This document shows positions 16,385-24,811 of a DNA stretch of 64,000 bases, one piece after another. Position 1 is the first letter of the stretch, and each line of letters starts with the position of its first letter. Origin of the DNA: Sphingobacterium sp. GVS05A. Lineage in GTDB: Bacteria > Bacteroidota > Bacteroidia > Sphingobacteriales > Sphingobacteriaceae. The notes beneath the pieces are model-generated. The model was not told where the DNA came from and searched no databases. It saw nothing but the letters and a program-made list of their open reading frames with translations. The DNA lies in NCBI RefSeq assembly GCF_019969845.1, contig NZ_JAHXYR010000002.1:620001-684000 (forward strand), written 5' to 3'. Made by a program: the position numbers and the translations under genes.

Positions 16385-17188
16385 TTATCGGATTACTTTA
16401 TATCGCGATGACACTGAAAAAGGCATTTCAACCGGTTCATTAAATGTCACTTTGTTAAAATTAAACTCTGTTTTTATCTCCTGACGTCCATCTGAAATAA
16501 TCATTTTTAGCAGCATCGGAAATTCCTGACCGGAAGCCATTGCATATTCTCCATAATTTGCCTCCAATAGTTGTTTTTTTGACAACTGTGACAGTCTGAA
16601 CTGGTAAGGGCGATTATTGTTGTTCAATTTGTATAAGAAATCAAGTTCATTCAGTTTTCCATCTAACTGCACAGAATTTGGATCTTGTTTAAAATTCACC
16701 GCATCGATATCTGACAGAAGATTAACGGATATATTCGCCAAAAGCAAATCCTGTAGGTTAGAAAAAGTAAGATCAGGGCTTGCAAAACGATAGAGATAGT
16801 CAAATGGTTTGACCATATACTCATTCTGAAACTTATTCAGAATCTGCACGCTATCCGGCGTAATTAAAACCCGGGCGACTTCAATTCCAAGGGTTGCTGA
16901 AATCGAAATCCAGATCTTTTTATCTTTTTCGATCCGGATATTAGAGGTAACATCAAACTTATCCTTACCCAGATCGAGACGCATTTTTGCCTTTCCTGAA
17001 AAGGTCGAATAGCTTAAATTGGTCAAAAAAAGATTACGCAGTGTCGTTTTCTTTGCTTCACGTGTATTGTCTTTAATAACCAGTTCATTCTCTGATTTGA
17101 GATCTGCTCCTTTCAACAGTTTCTTTTTGGAGCTACAAGAAGAAAGCAAAGTCACCAGAATACCTACCCAAACAATTTTATTCCACAT
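16385..17188 (-). CDS. DUF4292 lipoprotein
   Basis: The 267-residue product has a lipoprotein signal (VTLLSSC lipobox) and a body matching the DUF4292 family: LRNLFLTNLSYSTFSGKAKM, then an IRIEKDKKIWISISATLGIE strand pattern reminiscent of LolB/LolA-like folds. The ATG at 17188 is chosen over a TTG at 17203. The start overlaps the upstream TPR gene by 11 nt, so the two are translationally coupled. The function is unknown; the fold resemblance suggests an outer-membrane lipid or lipoprotein handling role, which is inference. Confidence 0.82.
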   Translation of the reverse strand: MWNKIVWVGILVTLLSSCSSKKKLLKGADLKSENELVIKDNTREAKKTTLRNLFLTNLSYSTFSGKAKMRLDLGKDKFDVTSNIRIEKDKKIWISISATLGIEVARVLITPDSVQILNKFQNEYMVKPFDYLYRFASPDLTFSNLQDLLLANISVNLLSDIDAVNFKQDPNSVQLDGKLNELDFLYKLNNNNRPYQFRLSQLSKKQLLEANYGEYAMASGQEFPMLLKMIISDGRQEIKTEFNFNKVTFNEPVEMPFSVSSRYKVIR

Positions 17189-18899
17189 AGCTTTTTGTCT
17201 CAATCTTCCTTTTTACTTTCTGTTTACTTTCATCAGAATCCAAACCTTTTTCCAGTGCTAGATTCCATTGTTTGAGCGCTTCACCGGTCTTACCCAATTT
17301 GAACAAAATATCACCATAATGCTCAAGTAAGACTGCCGTCGGTGGACTTGTATTTTTCATTGCTTTTTGAATCCAAACCAGCGCATCTTCATATTTACCA
17401 TCGGCAAATAAAACCCAAGCGTAGGTATCTTCGAATGTTCCGTTGTTGGGCTGCAATTTCGTAGCCATTGCTGCATATTTCGTCGCTTCATCCAGCCGCT
17501 CTTTTCTTAACGATAAATAGTACGCTAAATTGTTCATGGCAGTCACATTTGTGCTATCCAATCGAATCGCCTCCATATAGGCAGCATCCGATTCTTTATA
17601 CATCTTTAATGTATTGTAGATATCACCTAGTCCTCCATAGATATTCGCTTGTAAAAAAGGTGTTTCGTCCTGCGCATTATTCAATGCTGCCTCCATAAAC
17701 TTACGACTATTCTCTGTATCCTTTTTCATCAGGTAGGCCATACTTGTGAAATAGAGTATGGTAGAATTATTGGCCACATAATGTAGGGCTTCTCCCCCAT
17801 GGGCTATAGCTTGATCAAATTCTCCTTTATCCATATCCAAACTCATCAACATCCGCCATGCGTCGATCTGATAAGGATTCATACTTACAGCCACTGCCAG
17901 CGAACTTTGTGCTGCTGTTTTATCTTCGTTCAGCCACAATACCTGCCCTTTGGCCATATGGCTCTCCGCAATGCGCGGGTGCACCTCTACTAAAATATTA
18001 GCTAATTCCAAAAGCTGCGCATTGGAATAGGGACTTTTAGGTCCCAACAAGGTCATGATAATTCTATTTTTGTCTCCGAAATCAATTTTTTTTGATTGAA
18101 ATCCTTTTTTTAATGCATCAAATGATAATTTACTTTTCTTATCTAGCCGGTACAGGTCGGCTAAATCAAAATAAAGGAAGTCCTCCTGTGAAGTTTGAAT
18201 ACCCTTATTGATATATTCCAATGCAAGTTTTGAGTTTTTAGAAAGATTATAAGCCTGTGCCAATTGCCCATATACCTGAGCCAATTTAGTACCTTTATCA
18301 GCCCAAGGTTTCAGGAGACCGATTACGGCATTGTAGTCACCAGCATCATTCAACAGCACACTACCCACCATATCAAGCGTATCGGAAGGAGTTTCGATTT
18401 CTTTTGTTTTAAAAAAATATTCGAGCGCTATGTCTTTATACCCCCCATTAAAAAGAAGCATAACACGTTCACGTTTCAATGAAGCTGTGTTATTTTCATC
18501 TATGTTGATCAATTTATCCAGATAGATCAGTGCGCTATCCGCATCATTTTTGCTTTTAAAGGCATCGACTGCAAAACTTAGATACTCAGGTTTCTGTTGA
18601 ATTTCTAAGGCCGCCTTTATGGCATCTATTGCGGCATCCTGATTTCGCATTTGAGCAAAAAGGATAGCCTTTGTGAAATAGATCTCATCTGCTTTTGGGT
18701 AATCCGCTAATATGGCATCTAAAGAATCTACACCAGGACCGATTTTCCCTTGCTTTAATATTTCTTGTACATTTTTGAGCCGCGCATCATAGGGTTTGCT
18801 CTTCTTCTCCAATGACTGGGCCTGCACTAGGCTGACTGTACCAAAAAGAAATCCAACAAAACTTATAACAACTCGTTTATCTAAAAAATTCAATCTCAT
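17178..18899 (-). CDS. Exported TPR-repeat protein
   Basis: The 573-residue protein has a signal peptide (to about 28) and at least ten tetratricopeptide repeats spread over the mature chain, for example AMNNLAYYLSLRKERLDEAT and LLEHYGDILFKLGKTGEALK. Such a superhelix serves protein-protein contacts in the periplasm or outer membrane. It overlaps the DUF4292 lipoprotein gene, and this pair with an EnvC-like gene behind it suggests a shared envelope-assembly function. No enzymatic motif is present. Confidence 0.85.
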   Translation of the reverse strand: MRLNFLDKRVVISFVGFLFGTVSLVQAQSLEKKSKPYDARLKNVQEILKQGKIGPGVDSLDAILADYPKADEIYFTKAILFAQMRNQDAAIDAIKAALEIQQKPEYLSFAVDAFKSKNDADSALIYLDKLINIDENNTASLKRERVMLLFNGGYKDIALEYFFKTKEIETPSDTLDMVGSVLLNDAGDYNAVIGLLKPWADKGTKLAQVYGQLAQAYNLSKNSKLALEYINKGIQTSQEDFLYFDLADLYRLDKKSKLSFDALKKGFQSKKIDFGDKNRIIMTLLGPKSPYSNAQLLELANILVEVHPRIAESHMAKGQVLWLNEDKTAAQSSLAVAVSMNPYQIDAWRMLMSLDMDKGEFDQAIAHGGEALHYVANNSTILYFTSMAYLMKKDTENSRKFMEAALNNAQDETPFLQANIYGGLGDIYNTLKMYKESDAAYMEAIRLDSTNVTAMNNLAYYLSLRKERLDEATKYAAMATKLQPNNGTFEDTYAWVLFADGKYEDALVWIQKAMKNTSPPTAVLLEHYGDILFKLGKTGEALKQWNLALEKGLDSDESKQKVKRKIETKSYVE

Positions 18900-19066
18900 C
18901 TACTTCCACTAAATAATTAAAAATTCTTCCTGCAATATACTAACTAATGTAACAATATTCCTTCGAGGAAGTTGTAAAAATATTGAGATTGGCCCTCCCA
19001 ATTAGAAACTTAGCTCGTTTCCAACAAAATAAGTGAAATAGATTTTAAAATATAGAATAATAGATG

Positions 19067-19093
19067 TACCTTTGCAGACCCTTGTGATAAGGG
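19067..19093 (+). promoter_or_regulatory. rplM promoter -7 box and 5'-terminal hairpin
   Basis: TACCTTTG at 19067-19074 is a perfect TAnnTTTG box. The predicted start (about 19080) coincides with CCCTT-GTGAT-AAGGG (19079-19093), so the mRNA would begin with a 5-bp hairpin. The leader before the GTG start is about 55 nt and A/U-rich. Confidence 0.7.
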
Positions 19094-19134
19094 GAAGATA
19101 AATAAAAATTTACAAATTATTTAAACAAAAGCAA

Positions 19135-19578
19135 GTGAATACGTTAAGTTACAAAACTGTCTCTGCCAACAAGAACACCGTTAACAAAGAGTGGATCGTT
19201 GTTGACGCTGAAGGAGAGATTTTGGGGCGTTTGGCGAGCAACATCGCGAAAGTAATTCGTGGTAAGCACAAGCCTACATTCACCCCACACGTAGACTGTG
19301 GAGATAACGTTATTGTTATCAATGCAGACAAAATTAGATTGACAGGAAACAAATTAGGCGACAAAGTTTACGTACGCTACACTGGATACCCAGGTGGTCA
19401 ACGTTTCGTTTCTCCTAAAGAGTTAATGGCTAAATTCCCTGAGCGCATCATTGAGAAAGCTGTTCGTGGTATGCTTCCTAAAAACCGTTTAGGTCGTCAA
19501 TTGTTTAAGAACCTTTACGTTTATGCTGGTACTGAGCACAAACATGAAGCACAAAGTCCAAAACCAGTTAAATTTTAA
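19135..19578 (+). CDS. rplM: Ribosomal protein uL13
   Basis: This is a complete 147-residue uL13 ([45 protein letters not shown]). It starts with GTG, fixed by the conserved N-terminus. It is an early-assembling protein of the 50S subunit. It is followed after 11 nt by rpsI, the conserved uL13-uS9 pair. Confidence 0.97.
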   Translation: MNTLSYKTVSANKNTVNKEWIVVDAEGEILGRLASNIAKVIRGKHKPTFTPHVDCGDNVIVINADKIRLTGNKLGDKVYVRYTGYPGGQRFVSPKELMAKFPERIIEKAVRGMLPKNRLGRQLFKNLYVYAGTEHKHEAQSPKPVKF

Positions 19579-19589
19579 GGAACATCGAC

Positions 19590-19976
19590 ATGTCAACAAC
19601 TAACACTTCAGGAAGAAGAAAAACTGCTGTTGCCCGCATTTACTTAACTGCTGGTAGCGGAAACATTATCATAAACGGTAAAGACTACAAAGAGTATTTC
19701 CCAACATTACCTTTGCAATACATCGCTACTCAATCATTGAGCGTAGCTGGTGAATTAGCAAACTTTGATGTAAAAGTAAACGTTAACGGAGGTGGTGTTA
19801 AAGGTCAAGCAGAAGCTGTTCGCTTAGCGATCGCAAAAGCTTTGGTTGAGCTTAACCCAGAAGTTAAACCTGCATTACGCGCTAAAGGTTTAGTAACACG
19901 TGATGACCGTATGGTTGAGCGTAAGAAACCAGGACGTCGTAAAGCTCGTAGAAGATTCCAATTCAGTAAACGTTAA
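19590..19976 (+). CDS. rpsI: Ribosomal protein uS9
   Basis: This is a complete 128-residue uS9 with the typical GRRKTAVARIYL opening and the basic C-terminal tail ending FQFSKR that reaches the ribosomal P site. It is transcribed with rplM and probably rpsB, 18 nt downstream. Confidence 0.97.
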   Translation: MSTTNTSGRRKTAVARIYLTAGSGNIIINGKDYKEYFPTLPLQYIATQSLSVAGELANFDVKVNVNGGGVKGQAEAVRLAIAKALVELNPEVKPALRAKGLVTRDDRMVERKKPGRRKARRRFQFSKR

Positions 19977-19978
19977 TC

Positions 19979-19987
19979 AAAGGAGGA
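19979..19987 (+). promoter_or_regulatory. Canonical Shine-Dalgarno sequence before rpsB
   Basis: AAAGGAGGA lies 7-8 nt before the rpsB ATG. Other starts in this window mostly have A/T-rich leaders without such a motif, as usual in Bacteroidota, so this complete anti-SD complement stands out. Confidence 0.75.
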
Positions 19988-19994
19988 TCAAAAA

Positions 19995-20792
19995 ATGGCA
20001 AGAACTACTTATCAAGATTTATTGGATGCAGGTGTGCACTTTGGTCACCTTACACGTAAATGGGATCCGAAAATGGCTAAGTACATTTTCATGGAGCGCA
20101 ACGGTATCCACATCATTGACTTGAACAAAACTCTTACGAAATTAGAAGAAGCTGCTTCAGCTATCAAACAAATCGTAAAATCAGGTCGCAAAGTTTTATT
20201 CGTTGCAACGAAAAAACAAGCAAAAGAAATCATCGCACAACAAGCTAAAGAGGTTAACATGCCTTTCGTGACTGAGCGTTGGTTAGGTGGTATGCTTACA
20301 AACTTCGCTACAGTTCGTAAGTCTATCAAAAAAATGTCTAACATCGACAAAATGCAAAAAGACGGCACTTATGATGTATTGTCTAAGAAAGAAAAGTTGA
20401 TGATTCAACGTGAGCGTATCAAATTAGAAAACCTTTTAGGAGGTATCGCTGATTTGAACCGTTTGCCAGCTGCTTTATTCATCATCGATGTGAAAAAAGA
20501 ACACATCGCTGTTTCTGAAGCAATGAAATTGAACATCCCAACTTTCGCGATGGTAGATACAAACTCTGATCCTTCAAACATTGATTTCCCAATCCCTGCA
20601 AATGATGACGCTAGTAAATCTATTAGCTTAATCGCTAGCATCATTGGTCAAGCAATCCAAGAAGGTTTGGACGAGCGCAAACGCGACAAAGAAGAAGAAG
20701 CTGAAAAAGATGCTGCTGCTGCAAAAGCAAAAGTTGACAATAGTGAAGCTTCAGAAGCTAAACGTCCTCGCAAAGCGAAAGACGGAGAATAA
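19995..20792 (+). CDS. rpsB: Ribosomal protein uS2
   Basis: The 265-residue uS2 starts MARTTYQDLLDAGVHFGHLT and shows KWDPKMAKYIF and MVDTNSDP family blocks. The last 35 residues are a Lys/Glu/Ala-rich tail. uS2 joins the 30S subunit late, near the platform and bS21. tsf follows after 197 bp containing a long hairpin, so the two genes share a neighbourhood but are probably separately expressed. Confidence 0.97.
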   Translation: MARTTYQDLLDAGVHFGHLTRKWDPKMAKYIFMERNGIHIIDLNKTLTKLEEAASAIKQIVKSGRKVLFVATKKQAKEIIAQQAKEVNMPFVTERWLGGMLTNFATVRKSIKKMSNIDKMQKDGTYDVLSKKEKLMIQRERIKLENLLGGIADLNRLPAALFIIDVKKEHIAVSEAMKLNIPTFAMVDTNSDPSNIDFPIPANDDASKSISLIASIIGQAIQEGLDERKRDKEEEAEKDAAAAKAKVDNSEASEAKRPRKAKDGE

Positions 20793-20804
20793 TATTTTTA
20801 TTCC

Positions 20805-20876
20805 AAACCGGATAGCGTAGCGTTAGTTTCTGGAAAAGATTACTTTTCTTGAACTAGCCTATCTGTCCGGTTTTTT
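20805..20876 (+). terminator. Long branched hairpin/terminator between rpsB and tsf
   Basis: AAACCGGATAG pairs with CTAT...TCCGGTTT at the base, followed by six U. A second stem GGAAAAG/CTTTTCTT lies inside. It probably ends the rplM-rpsI-rpsB transcript. Confidence 0.7.
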
Positions 20877-20989
20877 GGTTTAACAGCTCCCGATTATCAA
20901 GGAATGTTAAACTTCATATTAGCTTAACATGTTTTAAGTTAATATTGTACAAAATTTTCAGTAGTAAACAATAATAAAAAGAAATAAAC

Positions 20990-21826
20990 ATGTCAGTACA
21001 AATTTCTGCATCAGATGTAAACAAATTGCGTCAACAAACTGGCGCTGGTATGATGGATTGTAAAAAAGCTTTGGTTGAGTCTAATGGTGACTTTGAAGCT
21101 GCTGTAGATTACTTGCGCAAAAAAGGCGCTAAAGTAGCTGCTAGCCGTCAAGATCGCGACTCTAACGAAGGTGTTATCATCGCTAAAGCAACTGCTGATG
21201 GTAAATCGGGTATCGTAGTTGAAGTAAACTGTGAAACTGACTTCGTAGCTAAAAACTCAGATTTCGTAGCTTTCGCAGAAAAAATCGCAGACCTAGCGTT
21301 AAACAACAAACCTGCTTCTTTGGAAGAATTGAAAGGTTTGGAAATTGATGGCAAGAAAATCGCTGATGCTTTGATCGAGCAAACTGGTGTAATCGGTGAG
21401 AAAATTGACGTTTCTAAATACGAAACTATCACTGCAGAGAAAGTAATCGCTTATATCCACGGTAACTACCGTTTAGGTGTATTAGTAGGTCTTTCTGCTG
21501 ACGCAGCTGGTGCTGAAGAAGCTGGTAAAGATGTTGCTATGCAAATCGCAGCGATGAACCCTATCGCAATCGATAAAGACGGTGTTGATCAAAACACAAT
21601 CGAGCGTGAAATCGCTATCGCGAAAGAGCAAATCATTGCAGAAGGTAAACCAGCAGAGATGGCTGAGAAAATCGCTCAAGGTAAATTGAACAAATTCTTC
21701 AAAGACACTACTTTGTTGAACCAAGAATTTGTAAAAGATTCTTCTAAAAATATCGCTCAATTCCTAGATTCAGTTTCTAAAGGATTGACTGTAACTGCTT
21801 TCAAACGCGTACAATTAGGCGCATAA
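20990..21826 (+). CDS. tsf: Elongation factor Ts
   Basis: The 278-residue EF-Ts is the nucleotide-exchange factor for EF-Tu. The N-terminal UBA-like helix bundle (VNKLRQQTGAGMMDCKKAL, about 10-28) and the VNCETDFVAKN motif near 82 are conserved. It follows rpsB in the standard order and is closed by a strong terminator. Confidence 0.97.
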   Translation: MSVQISASDVNKLRQQTGAGMMDCKKALVESNGDFEAAVDYLRKKGAKVAASRQDRDSNEGVIIAKATADGKSGIVVEVNCETDFVAKNSDFVAFAEKIADLALNNKPASLEELKGLEIDGKKIADALIEQTGVIGEKIDVSKYETITAEKVIAYIHGNYRLGVLVGLSADAAGAEEAGKDVAMQIAAMNPIAIDKDGVDQNTIEREIAIAKEQIIAEGKPAEMAEKIAQGKLNKFFKDTTLLNQEFVKDSSKNIAQFLDSVSKGLTVTAFKRVQLGA

Positions 21827-21861
21827 GCATATTTCCTTTCTAGCAATAGATCGGAAAAAAT

Positions 21862-21900
21862 AAAAACAGGGACTATTGACAAAATAGTCCCTGTTTTTTT
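21862..21900 (+). terminator. tsf terminator
   Basis: AAAAACAGGGACTAT (21862-21876) and ATAGTCCCTGTTTTT (from 21884) form a 15-bp stem with a U-tract. Confidence 0.85.
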
Positions 21901-22029
21901 ATTTATAGGCGGTCAGTCCCATTCTTCTATCATTTGCTACAATGCCCCCACCTCCCTTGTCTTTCATTCACCACTTTTATTTTCATTCAAATTTATGTAA
22001 CTTAATCATACATAAAAACGAAACAAGAT

Positions 22030-22899
22030 ATGGGCATGTTAAAAGAAGGTGCACTAAAAGGCAAACGCATTTTAATTACAGGTGGTGGTACTGGGCTAGG
22101 AAAAGCGATGACTGATTATTTCCTGGAGCTAGGTGCTTCTTGCTTGATCAGCAGCCGAAAGGATGATGTGATTCAACATACAGCAAAAGAGCTATCCGAA
22201 AAACACCAAGGCACATGCCTGGCCATAGCTGGTGATGTACGTAATTATGAAGATGTCGAACGTGTAGTAGCTTATGGCTACGAACAATTGGGCGGGATCG
22301 ACATCTTAATCAACAATGCTGCAGGAAATTTTATATCTCCTACCGAACGGCTGAGTCACCGTGCTTTTGAATCTGTCATCGGAATAGTACTTCAGGGTAG
22401 CATAAATTACACCTTAGCGCTGGGCAAACGTTGGATTGAAAATAAGGACCAAAATAAAACGGTACTTAGCATTGTGACGACTTACGCCTGGACAGGATCA
22501 GGTTATGTTGTCCCTTCCGCGACAGCCAAGGCTGGTGTATTGGCAATGACAAGATCCCTTGCTGTCGAATGGGGAAAAAAAGGTATACGTCTAAATGCAA
22601 TTGCCCCAGGTCCCTTTCAGACCTCAGGTGCCATGGAGCGCCTACTACCAGGTGAATTAGGAGAACTACTATCTCCTACGAAACGGATTCCCTTAGGACG
22701 TTTGGGTCAATTAGACGAGCTGGCTGATCTTGCGGCATATCTTGTATCGGATTATTCCAGCTACATTAATGGCGATGTCATAACAATAGATGGTGGAGAA
22801 TGGTTAAAAGGCGCCGGAGAATTTAATGGTCTGGATATTATTCCTGAAGAACAATGGGACAATATCGAAAAAATGACACGAAGTGCAAAAAGTACTTAG
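22030..22899 (+). CDS. SDR oxidoreductase, 2,4-dienoyl-CoA reductase-like
   Basis: The 289-residue protein is a classical-size SDR with the cofactor loop TGGGTGLG at 17-24 and NNAAGNF. The active-site stretch TGSGYVVPSATAKAGV has Lys but Ser in the place of the usual YxxxK tyrosine. This same GSG-[FY]-V-x-P-S-x-x-x-K arrangement is found in mitochondrial and peroxisomal 2,4-dienoyl-CoA reductases, as is the PGP-x-x-T-x-GA segment. It probably reduces 2,4-dienoyl-CoA with NADPH in unsaturated fatty-acid beta-oxidation. No other beta-oxidation gene is adjacent; a divergent substrate is possible. Confidence 0.85.
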   Translation: MGMLKEGALKGKRILITGGGTGLGKAMTDYFLELGASCLISSRKDDVIQHTAKELSEKHQGTCLAIAGDVRNYEDVERVVAYGYEQLGGIDILINNAAGNFISPTERLSHRAFESVIGIVLQGSINYTLALGKRWIENKDQNKTVLSIVTTYAWTGSGYVVPSATAKAGVLAMTRSLAVEWGKKGIRLNAIAPGPFQTSGAMERLLPGELGELLSPTKRIPLGRLGQLDELADLAAYLVSDYSSYINGDVITIDGGEWLKGAGEFNGLDIIPEEQWDNIEKMTRSAKST

Positions 22900-23023
22900 T
22901 CCCATTTCTGGTACCTGCAACAGCACATTGTTTTCTTTAAAAAGTCAAAAGATATAATCAAAATAACGATATTTGACTGTCATATTGATTATCATTCGAT
23001 AAAACAAAATTTACAAGTACACA

Positions 23024-23848
23024 ATGAATTTATCCTTTCTGCCCGAAAAAATCAAACATAAGCAAAAGATTGATTTAAGCGAATTAGGTTTTGATTTTGC
23101 ATTGGCCTATATTTCGGAAGGTACGTTGGTATCAAAAAATAATGGTGCAAAATTTCTCAAAGAAAATCTGCTCTTCCTGAATACCACTTCAGAAATACTT
23201 GAAAGTAAGAAAGATTCAAATGTATTTATTTTATATTTTTCAAGCCATTACTTTAAAGATCTGCATCATATACAACAAAACTTTTGTTTATCTTACAATC
23301 CTCAGGATATTTTCAATTCAGAAACACTACGCAATAAAAGCCTGTCTCTTAAAAAGGAGAATAGAAAATTAATAGAAAAAGTAATCTCCTTAATTTATCA
23401 ACAGGTAGAATCTGAAAATGCAGCAACTTCTACCTTTGTCTTTCATCAAGTGATGTCACTGTTCGCATTAATCGAAAATATATTAAAAGATCTGGATCTT
23501 CCGATCAATGAGTCCCGCAACATGTCTCAAGAAATAGAAACTTATATCCAGCAAAACATTTATTTCCCAGACAAGCTACAAATAAAAAATATAGCTGAGC
23601 ATTTCCAGATTTCGGCTAATTATTTTGGTGCCTTTTTTAAGAAAAAATACCAGAAAAGTTATAAACTTTATATAGACGATATTCGTACCCAACTTATCGA
23701 AGAAAGGTTGGCATCGAGCCAATACACCATGAAACAGATTGTGGATGAACTAGGTTTTAACGACGAAAGTCACCTGACCAACTTTTATAAGAAAAAGAGA
23801 AATATAACCCCAAGTGCTTATAAAAAATCTAGAAAAGCAGTCAACTAG
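23024..23848 (+). CDS. AraC-family transcriptional regulator
   Basis: The 274-residue protein has an N-terminal sensing region that I cannot assign and a C-terminal double helix-turn-helix of AraC/XylS type (about 170-270). Signature features are IKNIAEHFQISANYFGAFFK for the first HTH and KQIVDELGFNDESHLTNFYK for the second. It may control the upstream SDR gene, but the sequence gives no direct link. It converges on the next ORF with a 4-bp overlap of the 3' ends. Confidence 0.88.
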   Translation: MNLSFLPEKIKHKQKIDLSELGFDFALAYISEGTLVSKNNGAKFLKENLLFLNTTSEILESKKDSNVFILYFSSHYFKDLHHIQQNFCLSYNPQDIFNSETLRNKSLSLKKENRKLIEKVISLIYQQVESENAATSTFVFHQVMSLFALIENILKDLDLPINESRNMSQEIETYIQQNIYFPDKLQIKNIAEHFQISANYFGAFFKKKYQKSYKLYIDDIRTQLIEERLASSQYTMKQIVDELGFNDESHLTNFYKKKRNITPSAYKKSRKAVN

Positions 23849-24105
23849 TTGTCGAGTTGAATGATGCCATTGAGGTCATTATTTAACGAACGTTGGATCG
23901 CTTCGTCGAGAATCAATATCTTCTGCCCCTGGAGTGTACGTTCTTGTCCGCTACTGGTATTTGTCTGTGTCGAATTGAATGATTCCAATTTCATGGGGAA
24001 ATAAATTGGGTTCTCATCTTCTGAACGCCCGATGGTCAATAAGATATCATACCCCTGTAGGCGCAAACTCTGTAATGTCTGATAATTTAAACGCTTGAAA
24101 ATCAT
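23845..24105 (-). CDS. Small hypothetical protein
   Basis: The 86-residue ORF from ATG 24105 has no motif I recognise. It is mixed alpha/beta in appearance, with no signal peptide and no membrane segment. An upstream TTG at 24114 is less likely. The 3' end overlaps the AraC gene by 4 bp. A GTTACT-ATT-AGTAAC palindrome lies 18 bp upstream of the ATG. It is probably a real gene, as no better ORF covers this stretch. Confidence 0.5.
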   Translation of the reverse strand: MIFKRLNYQTLQSLRLQGYDILLTIGRSEDENPIYFPMKLESFNSTQTNTSSGQERTLQGQKILILDEAIQRSLNNDLNGIIQLDN

Positions 24106-24122
24106 AATGGCCAAGATTTACT

Positions 24123-24137
24123 GTTACTATTAGTAAC
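24123..24137. promoter_or_regulatory. Perfect palindrome GTTACT-N3-AGTAAC
   Basis: A 6-bp perfect inverted repeat with a 3-bp centre lies just upstream of the small minus-strand gene and could be an operator for a dimeric regulator. The adjacent AraC gene product would normally bind direct rather than inverted repeats. Confidence 0.35.
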
Positions 24138-24309
24138 AATAATATTTTCAATTTGTTTGCATTATCAGGTAGAATTTTATCTTTTATGATCACTATTTCA
24201 GCGAATTTATCAATTGCTAAAAAAATGTACCCCATCGCTAGTATTGTGATAATTTCTAAAACTTTTCACGCTGCTGCCTGTTGTATTATTAGAGATAAAT
24301 CATAGAATT

Positions 24310-24699
24310 ATGGCTAGCACAGAAAACAAAAAGACGAAGGGAAAAGTCGAAGCTGATTACCCTGATTCGGAGCAAAATCTAGCTTACAACAGAGATATGG
24401 ACAGTTATGAGATGGATGTGGACGATAATGATCCAGATTACGATCATCCGGCAAATTATGACACACTATCCGAAGGTGCAATAGATGATGACTCTACTTA
24501 TGATAATTCAAATCCTTTTGTCGGTGATGAATACGCTGATCGCGAAGATTTAGAGGAAGATGAGCTAGAGGATGAACATATGCGAATCGAAAATTTCAAG
24601 CACAATCGACTATCCCCTTTAGATAAAAAGCTGGCTCAGAATGAAGAGGATCTCAGAGATGATCTTGATGAGGAAGGATATCCAAAAAATGACAGGTAG
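24310..24699 (+). CDS. Acidic, probably disordered hypothetical protein
   Basis: The 129-residue product is extremely rich in Asp and Glu with several Tyr and Asn (for example DVDDNDPDYDHPANYD). It has no hydrophobic core, signal peptide or cysteine. Only the last third (LSPLDKKLAQNEEDLRDDL) looks helical. I do not recognise a family. It has its own start region and a terminator, so it is a separate transcription unit. Confidence 0.7.
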   Translation: MASTENKKTKGKVEADYPDSEQNLAYNRDMDSYEMDVDDNDPDYDHPANYDTLSEGAIDDDSTYDNSNPFVGDEYADREDLEEDELEDEHMRIENFKHNRLSPLDKKLAQNEEDLRDDLDEEGYPKNDR

Positions 24700-24724
24700 T
24701 TTTCCAATTATAAAGTAGTTTTGA

Positions 24725-24748
24725 AAGGAGTCTTAGGACTCCTTTTTT
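24725..24748 (+). terminator. Terminator of the acidic protein gene
   Basis: AAGGAGTC (24725-24732), loop TTAG, GACTCCTT (24737-24744) and a U run. Confidence 0.75.
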
Positions 24749-24811
24749 CTGAATAAATAAAGCCCGCAACTCTATATTTTTATGTAAGTTTACGTTAGGA
24801 GATTTAAATAT

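Noticed and set aside
15836..16411. 191-codon plus-strand ORF opposite the EnvC-like gene
   Set aside because: Its composition is that of an antisense shadow of a coiled-coil gene, and it overlaps a well-supported gene over almost its full length.
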